A DNA stretch of 64,000 nucleotides from Aequorivita marisscotiae (GCF_029814825.1 NZ_CP122379.1:1922001-1986000), one strand, 5' to 3'. Shown: positions 1 to 8,028, numbered from the stretch's first letter. Numbers and translations are program-made. Notes: generated by a model not told the origin, from the sequence alone.

Positions 1-1606
1 GCTAATTGTTTTTTTAATTCCATTACTCACATTCGCACAGCAAACAACCACTTCCCAAAAGGTTGATGAAATCTTTAAAGATTATACGGGATGGTTTGTA
101 GATCTTATTTTTTACGAAATTCCATTCTCTGATACTTTTCAGATTCCCTGGGTTTTAATAGTACTTGTTGGTGGAGCTACATATTTCACCATTTATTTTA
201 AACTTATAAACTTCACTGGTTTTGCTACGGCTGTTAGGGTAGTGCGTGGAAAATACGAAGACATTGAAAAACACGGGGCCGACACGCTCTATGGAGACGT
301 TACCCCGAACGAACAGGAAAACCTTATTGAAACTATTCGCGACGACAGTGCCGATGGTGAAGTTAGTCACTTTCAGGCTTTAACCGCAGCCCTCTCGGCT
401 ACCGTTGGCTTAGGAAATATTGCAGGAGTTGCCGTGGCATTATCTATTGGTGGCCCCGGAGCTACTTTTTGGATGGTCTTGGCAGGTTTATTAGGGATGG
501 CTTCTAAGTTTGCCGAATGTACCCTTGGGGTAAAATTTCGCGACGTAGGACCAGATGGCACGGTATACGGAGGCCCGATGTACTACCTTAAAAAAGGTTT
601 ATCGCAAAAAGGAATGGGCGGTCTAGGTAAAGTATTGGCTGTTCTTTTTGCCATATTTGTTATTGGTGGTTCTTTTGGTGGCGGAAATATGTTTCAGGCA
701 AACCAAGCCGCAGCACAATTCGTGCAACTTTTTGATCTGCAGGACACCAGTGCAGCAATATGGTTTGGTATTGTAATGGCAATTATAGTTGCCGTAGTTA
801 TTATTGGAGGTATAAAGCGTATTGCCAAAGTAACCGAAAAAATAGTGCCGTTTATGGCTGGAATATATGTGTTGGGAGCTTTGGTAATTTTGGTGGCAAA
901 TTACCACCACATTGGCGACGCCTTCGCCTTGATTTTTGAAGGTGCATTTTCTGGTTTGGGTATTGCTGGAGGTTTGGTTGGTGTTATGATTCAGGGAATA
1001 CGCCGTGGCGCATTTTCCAATGAAGCCGGAGTAGGGTCGGCTGCAATCGCCCACTCGGCGGTGCGTACTAAGTATCCAGCTTCCGAAGGAATTGTGGCTC
1101 TATTAGAACCTTTTATAGATACGGTGGTAATATGTACAATGACTGCCTTGGTAATTGTAATAACCAATTTTGATAATAATATTCTTCAATATGGCGTTGA
1201 GGTAAAAGAAGGGGTAGAATTAACAGCAACTGCTTTTGATAGCGTTATTCCGCACTTTTCGGTAGTACTTACCGTAGCGGTTATTTTGTTTGCTTTTTCA
1301 ACCATGATTTCGTGGTCGTATTACGGTATGCAAGGTTGGGTGTATCTCTTTGGAAGAGGTAAGGTTACCGAACTTGTGTATAAATTGTTATTTTGTATCT
1401 TTATCTGGGTTGGGTCGGTAATTAGTCTTGGCTCCGTAATTAATTTCTCTGACGCCATGATATTTGCAATGGTGGTGCCAAACATTATTGGAGTGGTACT
1501 ATTAACGCCAGTAGTTAGAAAGGAACTAAACCGCTATATGAAAGCAATAAAAATTAAACACGATGCCCTTGACGACGGTTTAGAAGATTTGCAGAAGCAT
1601 ATGTAA
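1..1606 (+). CDS. Alanine/glycine:cation symporter (AGCS family), 5' end cut by window
   Basis: Sodium-coupled amino-acid (alanine or glycine) symporter of the inner membrane. The reading frame is open from base 2, so the true start lies upstream. The first visible residues (LIVFLIPLLTFAQ) look like the end of a hydrophobic leader. About ten membrane segments follow. AGCS hallmarks are present: TVGLGNIAGVAVAL near the first helices and GAFSNEAGVGSAAIAHSA in the second half, the conserved SNEAGxGSA element. The C-terminal tail is charged and cytosolic. The GTG at 242 is an internal valine codon and not the start. The stop lies 12 bases before the next gene, so the two may be co-transcribed. 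The family call is firm; the exact substrate is inferred. Confidence 0.92.
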   Translation, partial: LIVFLIPLLTFAQQTTTSQKVDEIFKDYTGWFVDLIFYEIPFSDTFQIPWVLIVLVGGATYFTIYFKLINFTGFATAVRVVRGKYEDIEKHGADTLYGDVTPNEQENLIETIRDDSADGEVSHFQALTAALSATVGLGNIAGVAVALSIGGPGATFWMVLAGLLGMASKFAECTLGVKFRDVGPDGTVYGGPMYYLKKGLSQKGMGGLGKVLAVLFAIFVIGGSFGGGNMFQANQAAAQFVQLFDLQDTSAAIWFGIVMAIIVAVVIIGGIKRIAKVTEKIVPFMAGIYVLGALVILVANYHHIGDAFALIFEGAFSGLGIAGGLVGVMIQGIRRGAFSNEAGVGSAAIAHSAVRTKYPASEGIVALLEPFIDTVVICTMTALVIVITNFDNNILQYGVEVKEGVELTATAFDSVIPHFSVVLTVAVILFAFSTMISWSYYGMQGWVYLFGRGKVTELVYKLLFCIFIWVGSVISLGSVINFSDAMIFAMVVPNIIGVVLLTPVVRKELNRYMKAIKIKHDALDDGLEDLQKHM

Positions 1607-1618
1607 ATTGTAAAATAT

Positions 1619-2503
1619 ATGGAATTAAAATCCCACTTCACGTTTAGCAAACAGCAACGAAGTGGGATTTTGCTTTTGTTGCTATTTATCGTTGCCTTGC
1701 TATGTGTATTTTGGTTTGTAGATTTTTCGGAAGAAGACGTTCTGGATACAACTTCAACTGAAATCATTTTGCTACAAAACGAATTGGATTCGCTTAGATT
1801 GGTTGCAATAGAAAATAGAAAACCTAAGATATATCCTTTTAATCCAAACTTTATAACCGATTATAAAGGCTATGCCTTAGGAATGTCTAACCAGGAAATT
1901 GATAAATTGCTGCAATATCGAAATGCTGGAAATTGGATTAATTCTACGGCAGATTTTAAAAAAGTAACCGGCGTTTCAGATTCTTTGTTGGACGAATTGA
2001 GTCCGTTCTTCAAATTCCCCGAATGGGTTACCAATCCGAAACCAAAAGCAGATTTTAAAGATTATAATTCGGAAAAGGGCTTTTCTGAAAAACCTTTCGC
2101 CCAAAAAATTGATCTCAACAAAGCTACCGAAGAACAATTACAGCAAGTAAGTGGCATTGGGGAAGCATTGAGCAGGCGAATTATTTCGTATCGCGAAAAG
2201 ATTGGCGGATTTTCAAGCGATATCCAATTAAACAGCGTTTATGGTTTAGAACCTACTGTAGTACGACGAACGCTTAATCTATTCACGGTAAAAACGCCTA
2301 AAAAGATTTCAAAAATAAATATAAATACGGCCTCTGCCTCAGACATTTCAACTATACCCGGAGTATCGTTTAAAATGGCTAAAAATATCTGGGAATACCG
2401 ACGTCTTCGCGAAAAAATAAACAGTATTCAAGAACTGGATAAAATTGAAGGAATGACTGAAAGAAAGTTACGCCTAATTCAGTTATATTTGTCCGTTGAG
2501 TAA
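1619..2503 (+). CDS. Membrane-anchored helix-hairpin-helix (ComEA-like) protein
   Basis: A 294-residue protein with one N-terminal membrane helix (about residues 14-36) and a short linker. Three helix-hairpin-helix modules follow, at about 75-135, 164-225 and 232-292. The second and third have the typical IDLNKATEEQL...VSGIGEALSRRI and ININTASASDI...IPGVSFKMAKNI pattern of ComEA-type non-specific DNA-binding domains. In competent bacteria such proteins bind incoming DNA outside the inner membrane. The anchored layout fits that role, but no competence genes are nearby, so the function is inferred from the family only. ATG at 1619 puts the membrane helix at the N-terminus and follows the symporter by 12 bases. 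No Shine-Dalgarno is visible. Confidence 0.85.
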   Translation: MELKSHFTFSKQQRSGILLLLLFIVALLCVFWFVDFSEEDVLDTTSTEIILLQNELDSLRLVAIENRKPKIYPFNPNFITDYKGYALGMSNQEIDKLLQYRNAGNWINSTADFKKVTGVSDSLLDELSPFFKFPEWVTNPKPKADFKDYNSEKGFSEKPFAQKIDLNKATEEQLQQVSGIGEALSRRIISYREKIGGFSSDIQLNSVYGLEPTVVRRTLNLFTVKTPKKISKININTASASDISTIPGVSFKMAKNIWEYRRLREKINSIQELDKIEGMTERKLRLIQLYLSVE

Positions 2504-2550
2504 ATTTTCTAATTCGCCGAAAGGCTTATAAATAATAGATTTAGACCAGT

Positions 2551-3717
2551 ATGAATAACATGTATTTTACAGAGGAGCACGAATTTTTCAGAAAGAGTTT
2601 TCAAGATTTTCTTCAAAAGGAAGTTGTGCCGCACATTGAAAAGTGGGAAAAAACCGGACATATTGAGCGCTTTATTTGGGAGAAATTTGGTGAAATGGGC
2701 TACTTCGGAATCTATCAGCCCGAAGCCTACGGTGGCATGGATCTCGATCTTTTTTACACTGTAATATTTCTGGAAGAACTTCAAAAAATAAATAGTGGCG
2801 GATTTGCAGCTGCAATGTGGGCGCACGCATATTTAGCGATGACGCACCTTAAAAAAGAAGCGAACCACGAACAAAAGGAAAAATATTTAGCCCCCAGTAT
2901 TACAGGTGAAAAAATAGGATGCCTTTGCATTACCGAACCCTTTGGTGGAAGTGATGTTTCGGGTATGCGAACCACCGCCGTAAAACAAGGCGATAGCTAT
3001 ATTTTAAATGGTTCAAAAACCTTTATTACCAATGGCGTTTACAGCGATTATTTAATTGTGGCGGCAAAAACCGCACCCGAATTGGGCAATAAAGGCATTA
3101 GTATTTTTGTGGTAGATAGAGACACTAAAGGGGTTTCGGCAACTAAACTGGACAAGCTAGGATGGAGAGCCAGCGATACTGCCGAAATAGCCTTTGATAA
3201 TGTTACAATACCGCTTACAAATTTAATGGGTGAGGAGAACGCTGGCTTTCCTTACATTATGCAGCATTTTGCTTTAGAAAGGTTGATTATGGGTATAAAC
3301 GCCCACGCTCGTAGTGAGTTTGCATTGGAGTACACCATTCAATATATGAAAGAGCGAACTGCGTTTGGAAAAAGCATTTCTAAATTTCAGGCCTTGCGTC
3401 ATAGAGTGGCACAACTTGCCAGTGAAATTGAAGTGAGCAAAACCTTTAATTATGTTACGGCTAAACGTTTAAACGATGGCGAATATGTAGTAAAGGAAGC
3501 TACAATGAGCAAGCTAATTTCTACTAAAGTTGCCGATGAGGTAATGACCGAATGTCTGCAGTTTTTAGGCGGTTATGGATATATGGAAGAATATCCGTTG
3601 GCGCGTTTACTGCGCGACAGTAGGCTAGGGCCAATAGGTGGCGGAACTTCTGAAATACTTAAGGAAATTATTTCAAAAATGGTTATTGAAGGGAAAGAGT
3701 ATAAGCCTGCAACTTAA
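2551..3717 (+). CDS. Acyl-CoA dehydrogenase
   Basis: FAD-dependent dehydrogenase that makes the alpha,beta double bond in acyl-CoA thioesters (beta-oxidation or branched-chain amino-acid breakdown). It is 388 residues, the usual length. Family signatures are CITEPFGGSDVSGMRTTA (FAD/substrate contact, about 126-143) and the C-terminal LGGYGYMEEYPLARLLRD block. The position that carries the catalytic Glu in medium-chain enzymes reads GPIGGGTSEI, with Gly there. Glu243 in FALERLIMG matches the alternative catalytic Glu used by isovaleryl-CoA and long-chain enzymes. That subgroup assignment is an inference from motif position. It stands as a single gene with short spacers on both sides. Confidence 0.93.
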   Translation: MNNMYFTEEHEFFRKSFQDFLQKEVVPHIEKWEKTGHIERFIWEKFGEMGYFGIYQPEAYGGMDLDLFYTVIFLEELQKINSGGFAAAMWAHAYLAMTHLKKEANHEQKEKYLAPSITGEKIGCLCITEPFGGSDVSGMRTTAVKQGDSYILNGSKTFITNGVYSDYLIVAAKTAPELGNKGISIFVVDRDTKGVSATKLDKLGWRASDTAEIAFDNVTIPLTNLMGEENAGFPYIMQHFALERLIMGINAHARSEFALEYTIQYMKERTAFGKSISKFQALRHRVAQLASEIEVSKTFNYVTAKRLNDGEYVVKEATMSKLISTKVADEVMTECLQFLGGYGYMEEYPLARLLRDSRLGPIGGGTSEILKEIISKMVIEGKEYKPAT

Positions 3718-3739
3718 AATTATAACCTAAACTTTAAGA

Positions 3740-5158
3740 ATGAAGAATATCAGGAAAAGTCATTTTCTCACACTACTATTTTTTTTAATTACCGCAGCAA
3801 CTTTTGCTCAAAGTGAGCTAAAAGGAAAAGTAGCCGATTTTTTAACCTTTCAACCCATTGAAAGCGCCAGTGTGTACATTAAAAATACCACCGTAGGTTC
3901 CATAACTAATGCCGATGGAAATTTCGTTTTAAAAGTGCCACAACAAAACTTGCAGGATACCTTGGTTATTTCGTCCATCGGGTACAAAAGTTTTAATGTA
4001 GTAATCACTGAATTTGAAAACGGCTCCGATATTTATTTGGAAGAAGATGTTGCTTCCTTAGATGAAGTTGTAATAGTTGCAGATCCGCGCCCTACTACCG
4101 GCAATGGTATTGTGCAAAAAGCCATTGAAAAACTTCCGGGCAATTTGCCTGAAGTTGCGTATCTGCAAAAAGGATTTCTTCGTCATAAAGAACGCAATAA
4201 AAAGGAATACAAATGGCTTATTGAAAGCGCTATAACTTTATACGATTCCAGCTATGCAGCCGGGGCAAAAAATTATTTAAAAATAAATGTAGACGAAACC
4301 CGCAAAAGCTACGATCTACGAGATATAGACAGTCTGTTTACGTATTCGGCCTATTTAAAGAGCATCGGGTCTAAGGCCGGAAATATTAATAAAAATACCG
4401 TAAAAACTTCAGCTTTAATTGAAGCCATAAAATGGAACGACAGCCGAGTAAATGGTTTGGGCAATCTATTTAAAGGGAGGCTTAATATAGTTAGAAATTC
4501 GGATGTTTCGGGGGCTTTGTTCGGTACAAATACTTTGGAAATGCACCAGTTTAAATTAGATACAATTTTAGTAGATAACGGTAGAAAACTCTATAAAATT
4601 AAAATTGAAAAAGGTGCAGATTTTGTAGGCTTAAGCACGCCTAATATTTATAATGAAGGTTTTGAACCCAAAGGGTGGATTTATATTTATTACGACAATT
4701 ACGCCATTAAAAAAGTGGAATACGAACTAATTGCTGCATCCGATGTTCAAAAAAGAAGGAGCAAAAGTCTTTTTGATACGCAAACAATCCATAAACTTGT
4801 TATAACGTATAAGGACTATAACGGAAAAATGTACCCCAATTATGTGTATTACGAAACGCCAAAACTTGTAAATACGGGCGACCGATCTTCCGATAGAATA
4901 AAAACTGAAGCCGAACCAGGCTTTGATAAGGGCGAGCAATACTACTATACTGTTCAAGAAATTTTATTTACCGATATAATCCGTGACCCAGAATTGGTAA
5001 GCCAAGAATTGCTTCAAAACAACTGGGATGCAGATGTTTTTTCCAGCAAACCCTACAATGCTCTTTTCTGGGAAAATTACAACGTATTGTTGGAGAGTAA
5101 AGAAGAGCAGAAGCTTATTCAGGATTTGAGCAAACGTGCTTCATTGTATAAAGAGTGA
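3740..5158 (+). CDS. Secreted carboxypeptidase-regulatory-like domain protein
   Basis: A 472-residue envelope protein. A signal peptide (about 1-23, ending in TFAQ) is followed by a carboxypeptidase-regulatory-like beta-sandwich at about 26-110, with the LKGKVADFLTFQPIESASVY start and a DTLVISSIGYKSF strand. This domain commonly precedes TonB-dependent receptors and other outer-membrane proteins in Bacteroidota. The remaining 350 residues are beta-rich and resemble uncharacterised proteins seen with this domain, but I recognise no named family in them. It has no T9SS C-terminal signal and no OmpA domain. It may be a periplasmic or outer-membrane protein; the function is unknown. Confidence 0.75.
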   Translation: MKNIRKSHFLTLLFFLITAATFAQSELKGKVADFLTFQPIESASVYIKNTTVGSITNADGNFVLKVPQQNLQDTLVISSIGYKSFNVVITEFENGSDIYLEEDVASLDEVVIVADPRPTTGNGIVQKAIEKLPGNLPEVAYLQKGFLRHKERNKKEYKWLIESAITLYDSSYAAGAKNYLKINVDETRKSYDLRDIDSLFTYSAYLKSIGSKAGNINKNTVKTSALIEAIKWNDSRVNGLGNLFKGRLNIVRNSDVSGALFGTNTLEMHQFKLDTILVDNGRKLYKIKIEKGADFVGLSTPNIYNEGFEPKGWIYIYYDNYAIKKVEYELIAASDVQKRRSKSLFDTQTIHKLVITYKDYNGKMYPNYVYYETPKLVNTGDRSSDRIKTEAEPGFDKGEQYYYTVQEILFTDIIRDPELVSQELLQNNWDADVFSSKPYNALFWENYNVLLESKEEQKLIQDLSKRASLYKE

Positions 5159-5177
5159 TTTTTTTTAAATTCTGTGT

Positions 5178-5206
5178 TTGTAATTCAATATTAAATATTA
5201 CTTTTG
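5178..5206 (+). promoter_or_regulatory. Flavobacterial promoter for rpsU
   Basis: TTG at 5178-5180, 18 bases of spacing, then TACTTTTG at 5199-5206. This fits the Bacteroidota housekeeping consensus (TTG, 17-23 bases, TAnnTTTG). Transcription should start near 5213, leaving a leader of about 20 bases that contains the strong ribosome-binding site. Confidence 0.75.
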
Positions 5207-5219
5207 CCGACCTAAAGAG

Positions 5220-5229
5220 AGGAGGTGAT
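5220..5229 (+). promoter_or_regulatory. Strong Shine-Dalgarno of rpsU
   Basis: AGGAGGTGAT is fully complementary over ten bases to the usual 16S rRNA 3' end and sits six bases before the rpsU ATG at 5236. It decides the start of rpsU. Other genes read here (tuf, nusG, rplK, rpoB, rpoC) have A-rich leaders without such a site. In Flavobacterium the anti-Shine-Dalgarno is covered by bS21 with bS18 and bS6, and the rpsU message is known to carry an exceptional Shine-Dalgarno used for autoregulation. This site fits that scheme. Confidence 0.85.
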
Positions 5230-5235
5230 GACACT

Positions 5236-5430
5236 ATGTTAATTATACCAGTTAAAGACGGAGAAAATATCGACAGAGCGCTAAAGCGTTTTAAGCGTAA
5301 ATTTGATCGTACAGGAACAATGCGCCAATTGCGTGCGCGACAAGCTTTCACAAAGCCTTCAGTTAAGAAGAGAGCGCAAATGCAGAAAGCACAATATATT
5401 CAGAACTTAAGAGATCAGGAAGAAATCTAG
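5236..5430 (+). CDS. rpsU: 30S ribosomal protein bS21
   Basis: A 64-residue basic ribosomal protein of the small-subunit platform beside the 16S 3' end. The sequence MLIIPVKDGENIDRALKRF with a lysine/arginine-rich helix is typical of Bacteroidota bS21. The start is ATG 5236, set by the Shine-Dalgarno at 5220-5229 and the promoter at 5178-5206. A longer frame back to 5155 would overlap the upstream gene and is rejected. It is followed by a good intrinsic terminator, so it is a single-gene transcript. Control by bS21-depleted ribosomes acting on the Shine-Dalgarno is inferred from what is known in Flavobacterium johnsoniae. Confidence 0.97.
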   Translation: MLIIPVKDGENIDRALKRFKRKFDRTGTMRQLRARQAFTKPSVKKRAQMQKAQYIQNLRDQEEI

Positions 5431-5455
5431 TATTTCTTTTTTGAAGAGAGAATCT

Positions 5456-5492
5456 AAAAATCCGTTGGAACTAATTTCCATCGGATTTTTTT
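5456..5492 (+). terminator. Intrinsic terminator after rpsU
   Basis: An inverted repeat (arms AATCCGTTGGAA and TTTCCATCGGATT, one G-T type mismatch region) with a four-base CTAA loop, followed by a run of T. It begins 26 bases after the rpsU stop. Confidence 0.85.
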
Positions 5493-5579
5493 TATGGGTG
5501 AAAGCCATTGGGTTGTTAAGTTATTGCGTTATTTTTAGGATCTCGTAACTAAAATGGAATTGTTAACGAAACTAGCAAA

Positions 5580-6464
5580 ATGTCTTTTCAAGCTTTTACA
5601 GATTATCTCCAACTCGAAAAAAAGTATTCGCCAAACACCATAACTGCTTATTTAAAAGATTTGCGCGATTTTGGGAAATTTGCTTCGGACGAATATCAGT
5701 ATGCCAATATTGATACGGTAAATTATGCAATTGTACGTAGTTGGATTGTAATGCTTGTAGATTCGGGTATTTCAAATCGTACGGTAAACCGAAAAATATC
5801 CTCGCTTAATACCTATTATAAGTTTCTGTTGAAAATAGGGCAGATAGAGGTTAATCCGTTGGCAAAGCACAAATCGCTTAAAATTTCAAAAAAAATTCAA
5901 GTGCCATTTTCAGAAACCGAAATTAGTAGCGTGCTGGAATTCCTAGCATTGCAAAGTGATTTTATAGGATTGCGCGACCGGTTAATTGTAGAGCTTTTTT
6001 ATTCTACAGGAATTCGAAGGGCAGAATTAATTAATATAAAGTTAAGCGACGTATCACTTTCACAAAAAACAGTAAAAGTATTGGGCAAACGGAACAAAGA
6101 GCGCATTATGCCACTTTTGCCCATAGTAATACAAACCATAGAGGCGTATGTGCCCCATCGAAACCAACTGGAAAACAGCAACGATTCGGAATACCTATTT
6201 CTTACCCAAAAAGGGGTTAAAATCTACGAAAATCTTGTTTATCGTATTATAAATTCATACTTTAGTAAAACTTCAGAAAAGGTAAAGAAGAGTCCGCATA
6301 TTTTGCGGCATTCTTTTGCTACCCATCTTTTAAATGAAGGAGCAGATATAAATGCGGTAAAGGAGTTGTTGGGTCATTCCAGTTTAGCTTCTACCCAGGT
6401 TTACACACAAAACAGTATAGCAAAATTGAAAGAAGTTTATAAAAGCTCCCATCCACGAAACTAA
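5580..6464 (+). CDS. Tyrosine recombinase, XerC/XerD type
   Basis: Site-specific recombinase of 294 residues, the usual Xer length. The N-terminal SAM-like core-binding domain spans about 1-90 and the catalytic domain about 105-290. All expected catalytic residues are present: Arg146 (YSTGIRRAEL), Lys170 (VLGKRNKER), His240 and Arg243 (HILRHSFATHLL), His266 (LLGHSSLAST) and the nucleophile Tyr275. Full length, standard motifs and a housekeeping setting suggest the chromosome-dimer-resolution XerC/D role at dif rather than a phage integrase, although it lies 479 bases from a repeat-rich tRNA cluster. Whether it is XerC or XerD cannot be decided here. Confidence 0.9.
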   Translation: MSFQAFTDYLQLEKKYSPNTITAYLKDLRDFGKFASDEYQYANIDTVNYAIVRSWIVMLVDSGISNRTVNRKISSLNTYYKFLLKIGQIEVNPLAKHKSLKISKKIQVPFSETEISSVLEFLALQSDFIGLRDRLIVELFYSTGIRRAELINIKLSDVSLSQKTVKVLGKRNKERIMPLLPIVIQTIEAYVPHRNQLENSNDSEYLFLTQKGVKIYENLVYRIINSYFSKTSEKVKKSPHILRHSFATHLLNEGADINAVKELLGHSSLASTQVYTQNSIAKLKEVYKSSHPRN

Positions 6465-6526
6465 AAAATTGAGACAGACTTATGGCATAAAAATACGTAA
6501 CGTATAAACTTAAAAAATTATATAAT

Positions 6527-6829
6527 ATGAAAGTAAACGTACAAACTCCCAATTTTGCAGCGAAAGAGGAACTTTTAGTATTTGTAGAAAAAAAGTTGTC
6601 TAAGCTAGAGCAGTATTACGATAAAATAGTATTTGCAGATGTATTTTTAAAAGTTCAGAAAACAAGTGAGAAGGAAAATAAAATCGTAGAAGTATTGCTA
6701 AGTTTGCCTGGCGATGAGGTTATGGTGAAAAAAGAAGCAAAAACCTTTGAAGAGGCTACAGATGAAGTTGTTAAGGCGATGGAGCGACAGCTAAAAAAAA
6801 GAAAGCAAAAACAAAAAGCATATTTATAG
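6527..6829 (+). CDS. hpf: Ribosome hibernation-promoting factor (short HPF/RaiA type)
   Basis: A 100-residue protein of the S30EA/HPF family, which binds the 30S decoding region in slow growth and blocks translation. The start MKVNVQTPNFAAKEELLVFVEKKLSKLEQYYD and the basic C-terminal ending are typical of the short form; there is no long-form dimerisation domain. ATG at 6527 follows an A-rich leader. It sits between the Xer gene and the tRNA cluster, in a translation-dominated neighbourhood. The choice between the names hpf and raiA is uncertain. Confidence 0.9.
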   Translation: MKVNVQTPNFAAKEELLVFVEKKLSKLEQYYDKIVFADVFLKVQKTSEKENKIVEVLLSLPGDEVMVKKEAKTFEEATDEVVKAMERQLKKRKQKQKAYL

Positions 6830-6850
6830 TATTATTTTTTAGAAAAAGTT

Positions 6851-6879
6851 TTGTAGAAAAAATAATTTCTCTACATTTG
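6851..6879 (+). promoter_or_regulatory. Promoter of the tRNA/tuf region
   Basis: TTG at 6851-6853, 18 bases, then TACATTTG at 6872-6879: a near-perfect Bacteroidota promoter. It is the likely start of the transcript that carries tRNA-Thr and possibly the rest of the tRNA, tuf, secE and nusG series. Confidence 0.8.
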
Positions 6880-6880
6880 C

Positions 6881-6907
6881 AGTCCGTTAGAAATAGCGGA
6901 CTTTTTT
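6881..6907 (+). terminator. Stem-loop with T run just after the tRNA promoter
   Basis: AGTCCG and CGGACT arms around a ten-base loop, followed by six T. It lies only 51 bases after hpf, so it may terminate hpf transcripts. However, the predicted start of the promoter at 6851-6879 falls inside its 5' arm, so transcripts from that promoter could escape it. Confidence 0.6.
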
Positions 6908-6942
6908 ATGGCTGAAAAACAGTCTTAAAAAGAGGTCAAAAA

Positions 6943-7016
6943 GCCGATGTAGCTCAGCTGGCTAGAGCAGCTGATTTGTAATCAGCAGGTCGTGGGTTCG
7001 AGTCCCTCTATCGGCT
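6943..7016 (+). tRNA. tRNA-Thr (anticodon TGT)
   Basis: A 74-base cloverleaf. Acceptor GCCGATG pairs with TATCGGC, anticodon stem GCTGA/TCAGC, loop TTTGTAA with anticodon TGT, T-arm GTGGG-TTCGAGT-CCCTC, discriminator T. CCA is not encoded. It is first in a set of four tRNAs upstream of tuf. Confidence 0.97.
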
Positions 7017-7024
7017 CAATAATT

Positions 7025-7137
7025 CAGAATTATGAATTCGGAATTATGAAAAGTAAAAAGTAGATTTTTAAATCTGCAAGTTCATTAGGATTATTGAAAG
7101 TTTTAGTTGTGAATTCTGCATTCTTAATTCATAATTG
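7025..7137 (+). repeat. Imperfect inverted repeat filling the tRNA-Thr/tRNA-Tyr spacer
   Basis: The AT-rich word around AATTATGAATT at about 7025-7045 recurs inverted at about 7117-7137 (AATTCATAATTG), so the spacer has ragged inverted ends of about 18 bases. It has no coding potential. It resembles AT-rich intergenic repeat words of flavobacterial genomes, but that link is from memory only. Confidence 0.35.
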
Positions 7138-7144
7138 AAAAATT

Positions 7145-7226
<82 letters not shown>

Positions 7227-7427
7227 CAAATGAGTGTATAGCTGAAAGAGGATCTTCGCAGGTTCTCCCGAAGCTTCGGGACTGCTCTCCCCACAAATGA
7301 GTGTATAGCTGAAAGAGGATCTTCGCAGGTTCTCCCGAAGCTTCGGGACTGCTCTCCCCACAAATGAGTGTATAGCTGAAAGAGGATCTTCGCAGGTTCT
7401 CCCGAAGCTTCGGGACTGCTCTCCCCA
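7227..7427 (+). repeat. Three 67-nt tandem copies of a modified tRNA-Tyr 3' end
   Basis: Three identical 67-base units (7227-7293, 7294-7360, 7361-7427) abut tRNA-Tyr. Each has a 27-base spacer followed by a copy of the tRNA-Tyr 3' end (7198-7226) in which GAATC of the T-loop region is replaced by the perfect palindrome TCCCGAAGCTTCGGGA. The last base of each unit matches the tRNA discriminator. The units lack D and anticodon arms, so they are not tRNAs. Frames through them are repeat artefacts. The function is unknown; they could act as RNA hairpins in the precursor or be products of replication slippage. Confidence 0.9.
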
Positions 7428-7463
7428 CAAACAATTTTTGCTTAGGCAGAAATTGAAAAAATC

Positions 7464-7608
7464 AAATTTCAATAAACAAATTCCAAATGGGTTTGCTTGA
7501 TGTTTGAAAATAGTTCTTTAATAGATTGGAAAATATCTTTTTTGGTTAAATTCTTAATCAATTTCAATTTCCGTTGGAATTTGGGATTTGTTATTTGGAA
7601 TTTATTCA
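7464..7608 (+). repeat. AT-rich inverted repeat words between tRNA-Tyr and tRNA-Gly
   Basis: CAAATTCCAAAT at 7477-7488 returns inverted as TTTGGAATTT around 7594-7603, with a further near copy at about 7575-7585. No gene, promoter match or terminator was seen in this 188-base spacer. Confidence 0.35.
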
Positions 7609-7615
7609 AAAAATT

Positions 7616-7688
7616 GCGGGAGTAGCTCAGTTGGTAGAGCGTCAGCCTTCCAAGCTGAATGTCGCCGGTTCGAACCCGGTCTCCCGCT
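7616..7688 (+). tRNA. tRNA-Gly (anticodon TCC)
   Basis: A 73-base cloverleaf. Acceptor GCGGGAG/CTCCCGC, anticodon stem TCAGC/GCTGA, loop CTTCCAA with anticodon TCC, T-arm GCCGG-TTCGAAC-CCGGT, discriminator T. Confidence 0.97.
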
Positions 7689-7790
7689 CAAGAAAGTTCT
7701 TTAAAATGTGTAGATATTGTTTTTTACAATATTTCCATAAAAATTTAGAGAGCAGGGTACTAGGTTTATGCCGAGTGCAGTCTAGGTAAT

Positions 7791-7815
7791 CCCGGTCTCC
7801 CGCTCTAAAAAGTTA
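7791..7815 (+). repeat. Duplicated tRNA-Gly 3' fragment
   Basis: CCCGGTCTCCCGCTC at 7791-7805 repeats 7675-7689 (T-arm half, acceptor and discriminator of tRNA-Gly) exactly, and the next ten bases are near identical. The copies are 116 bases apart. Nothing in between resembles a gene. It may be a slippage or recombination scar. Confidence 0.8.
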
Positions 7816-7862
7816 TAGGTTAAGTTTTTTTTATAATAATCTTGACTTATAGGCTTTAAACT

Positions 7863-7889
7863 GTCACCCTGAGCGCAGTCGAAGGGCAG
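7863..7889 (+). repeat. Dispersed flavobacterial-type repeat element
   Basis: The GTCACCCTGAGCGCAGTCGA word ending in AGGGC forms a small CCCT/AGGG stem. I recognise this word as a common dispersed intergenic element in flavobacterial genomes, from memory and without a search. It lies 12 bases before tRNA-Thr(GGT). Confidence 0.5.
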
Positions 7890-7900
7890 AAACCAAAAAC

Positions 7901-7972
<72 letters not shown>

Positions 7973-8028
7973 CAAGTTGTAAATACAATAGAACACTAAT
8001 ATATAACTAAGATTAAAACTAATACAAA

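Noticed and set aside
242..244. GTG at 242 as the start of the symporter
   Set aside because: The frame is open and coding upstream to the window edge, including hydrophobic segments of the transporter.
5155..5235. N-terminal extension of rpsU
   Set aside because: It would include the promoter and Shine-Dalgarno and overlap the upstream gene; bS21 proteins begin at MLIIPV.
7227..7427. CRISPR-like array
   Set aside because: Units are directly adjacent with no unique spacers, only three copies, derived from the neighbouring tRNA, and no cas genes are present.
7675..7815. Integrated element between the two tRNA-Gly 3' copies
   Set aside because: Only about 100 bases lie between them, with no gene; the nearest recombinase (5580-6464) looks like housekeeping Xer.
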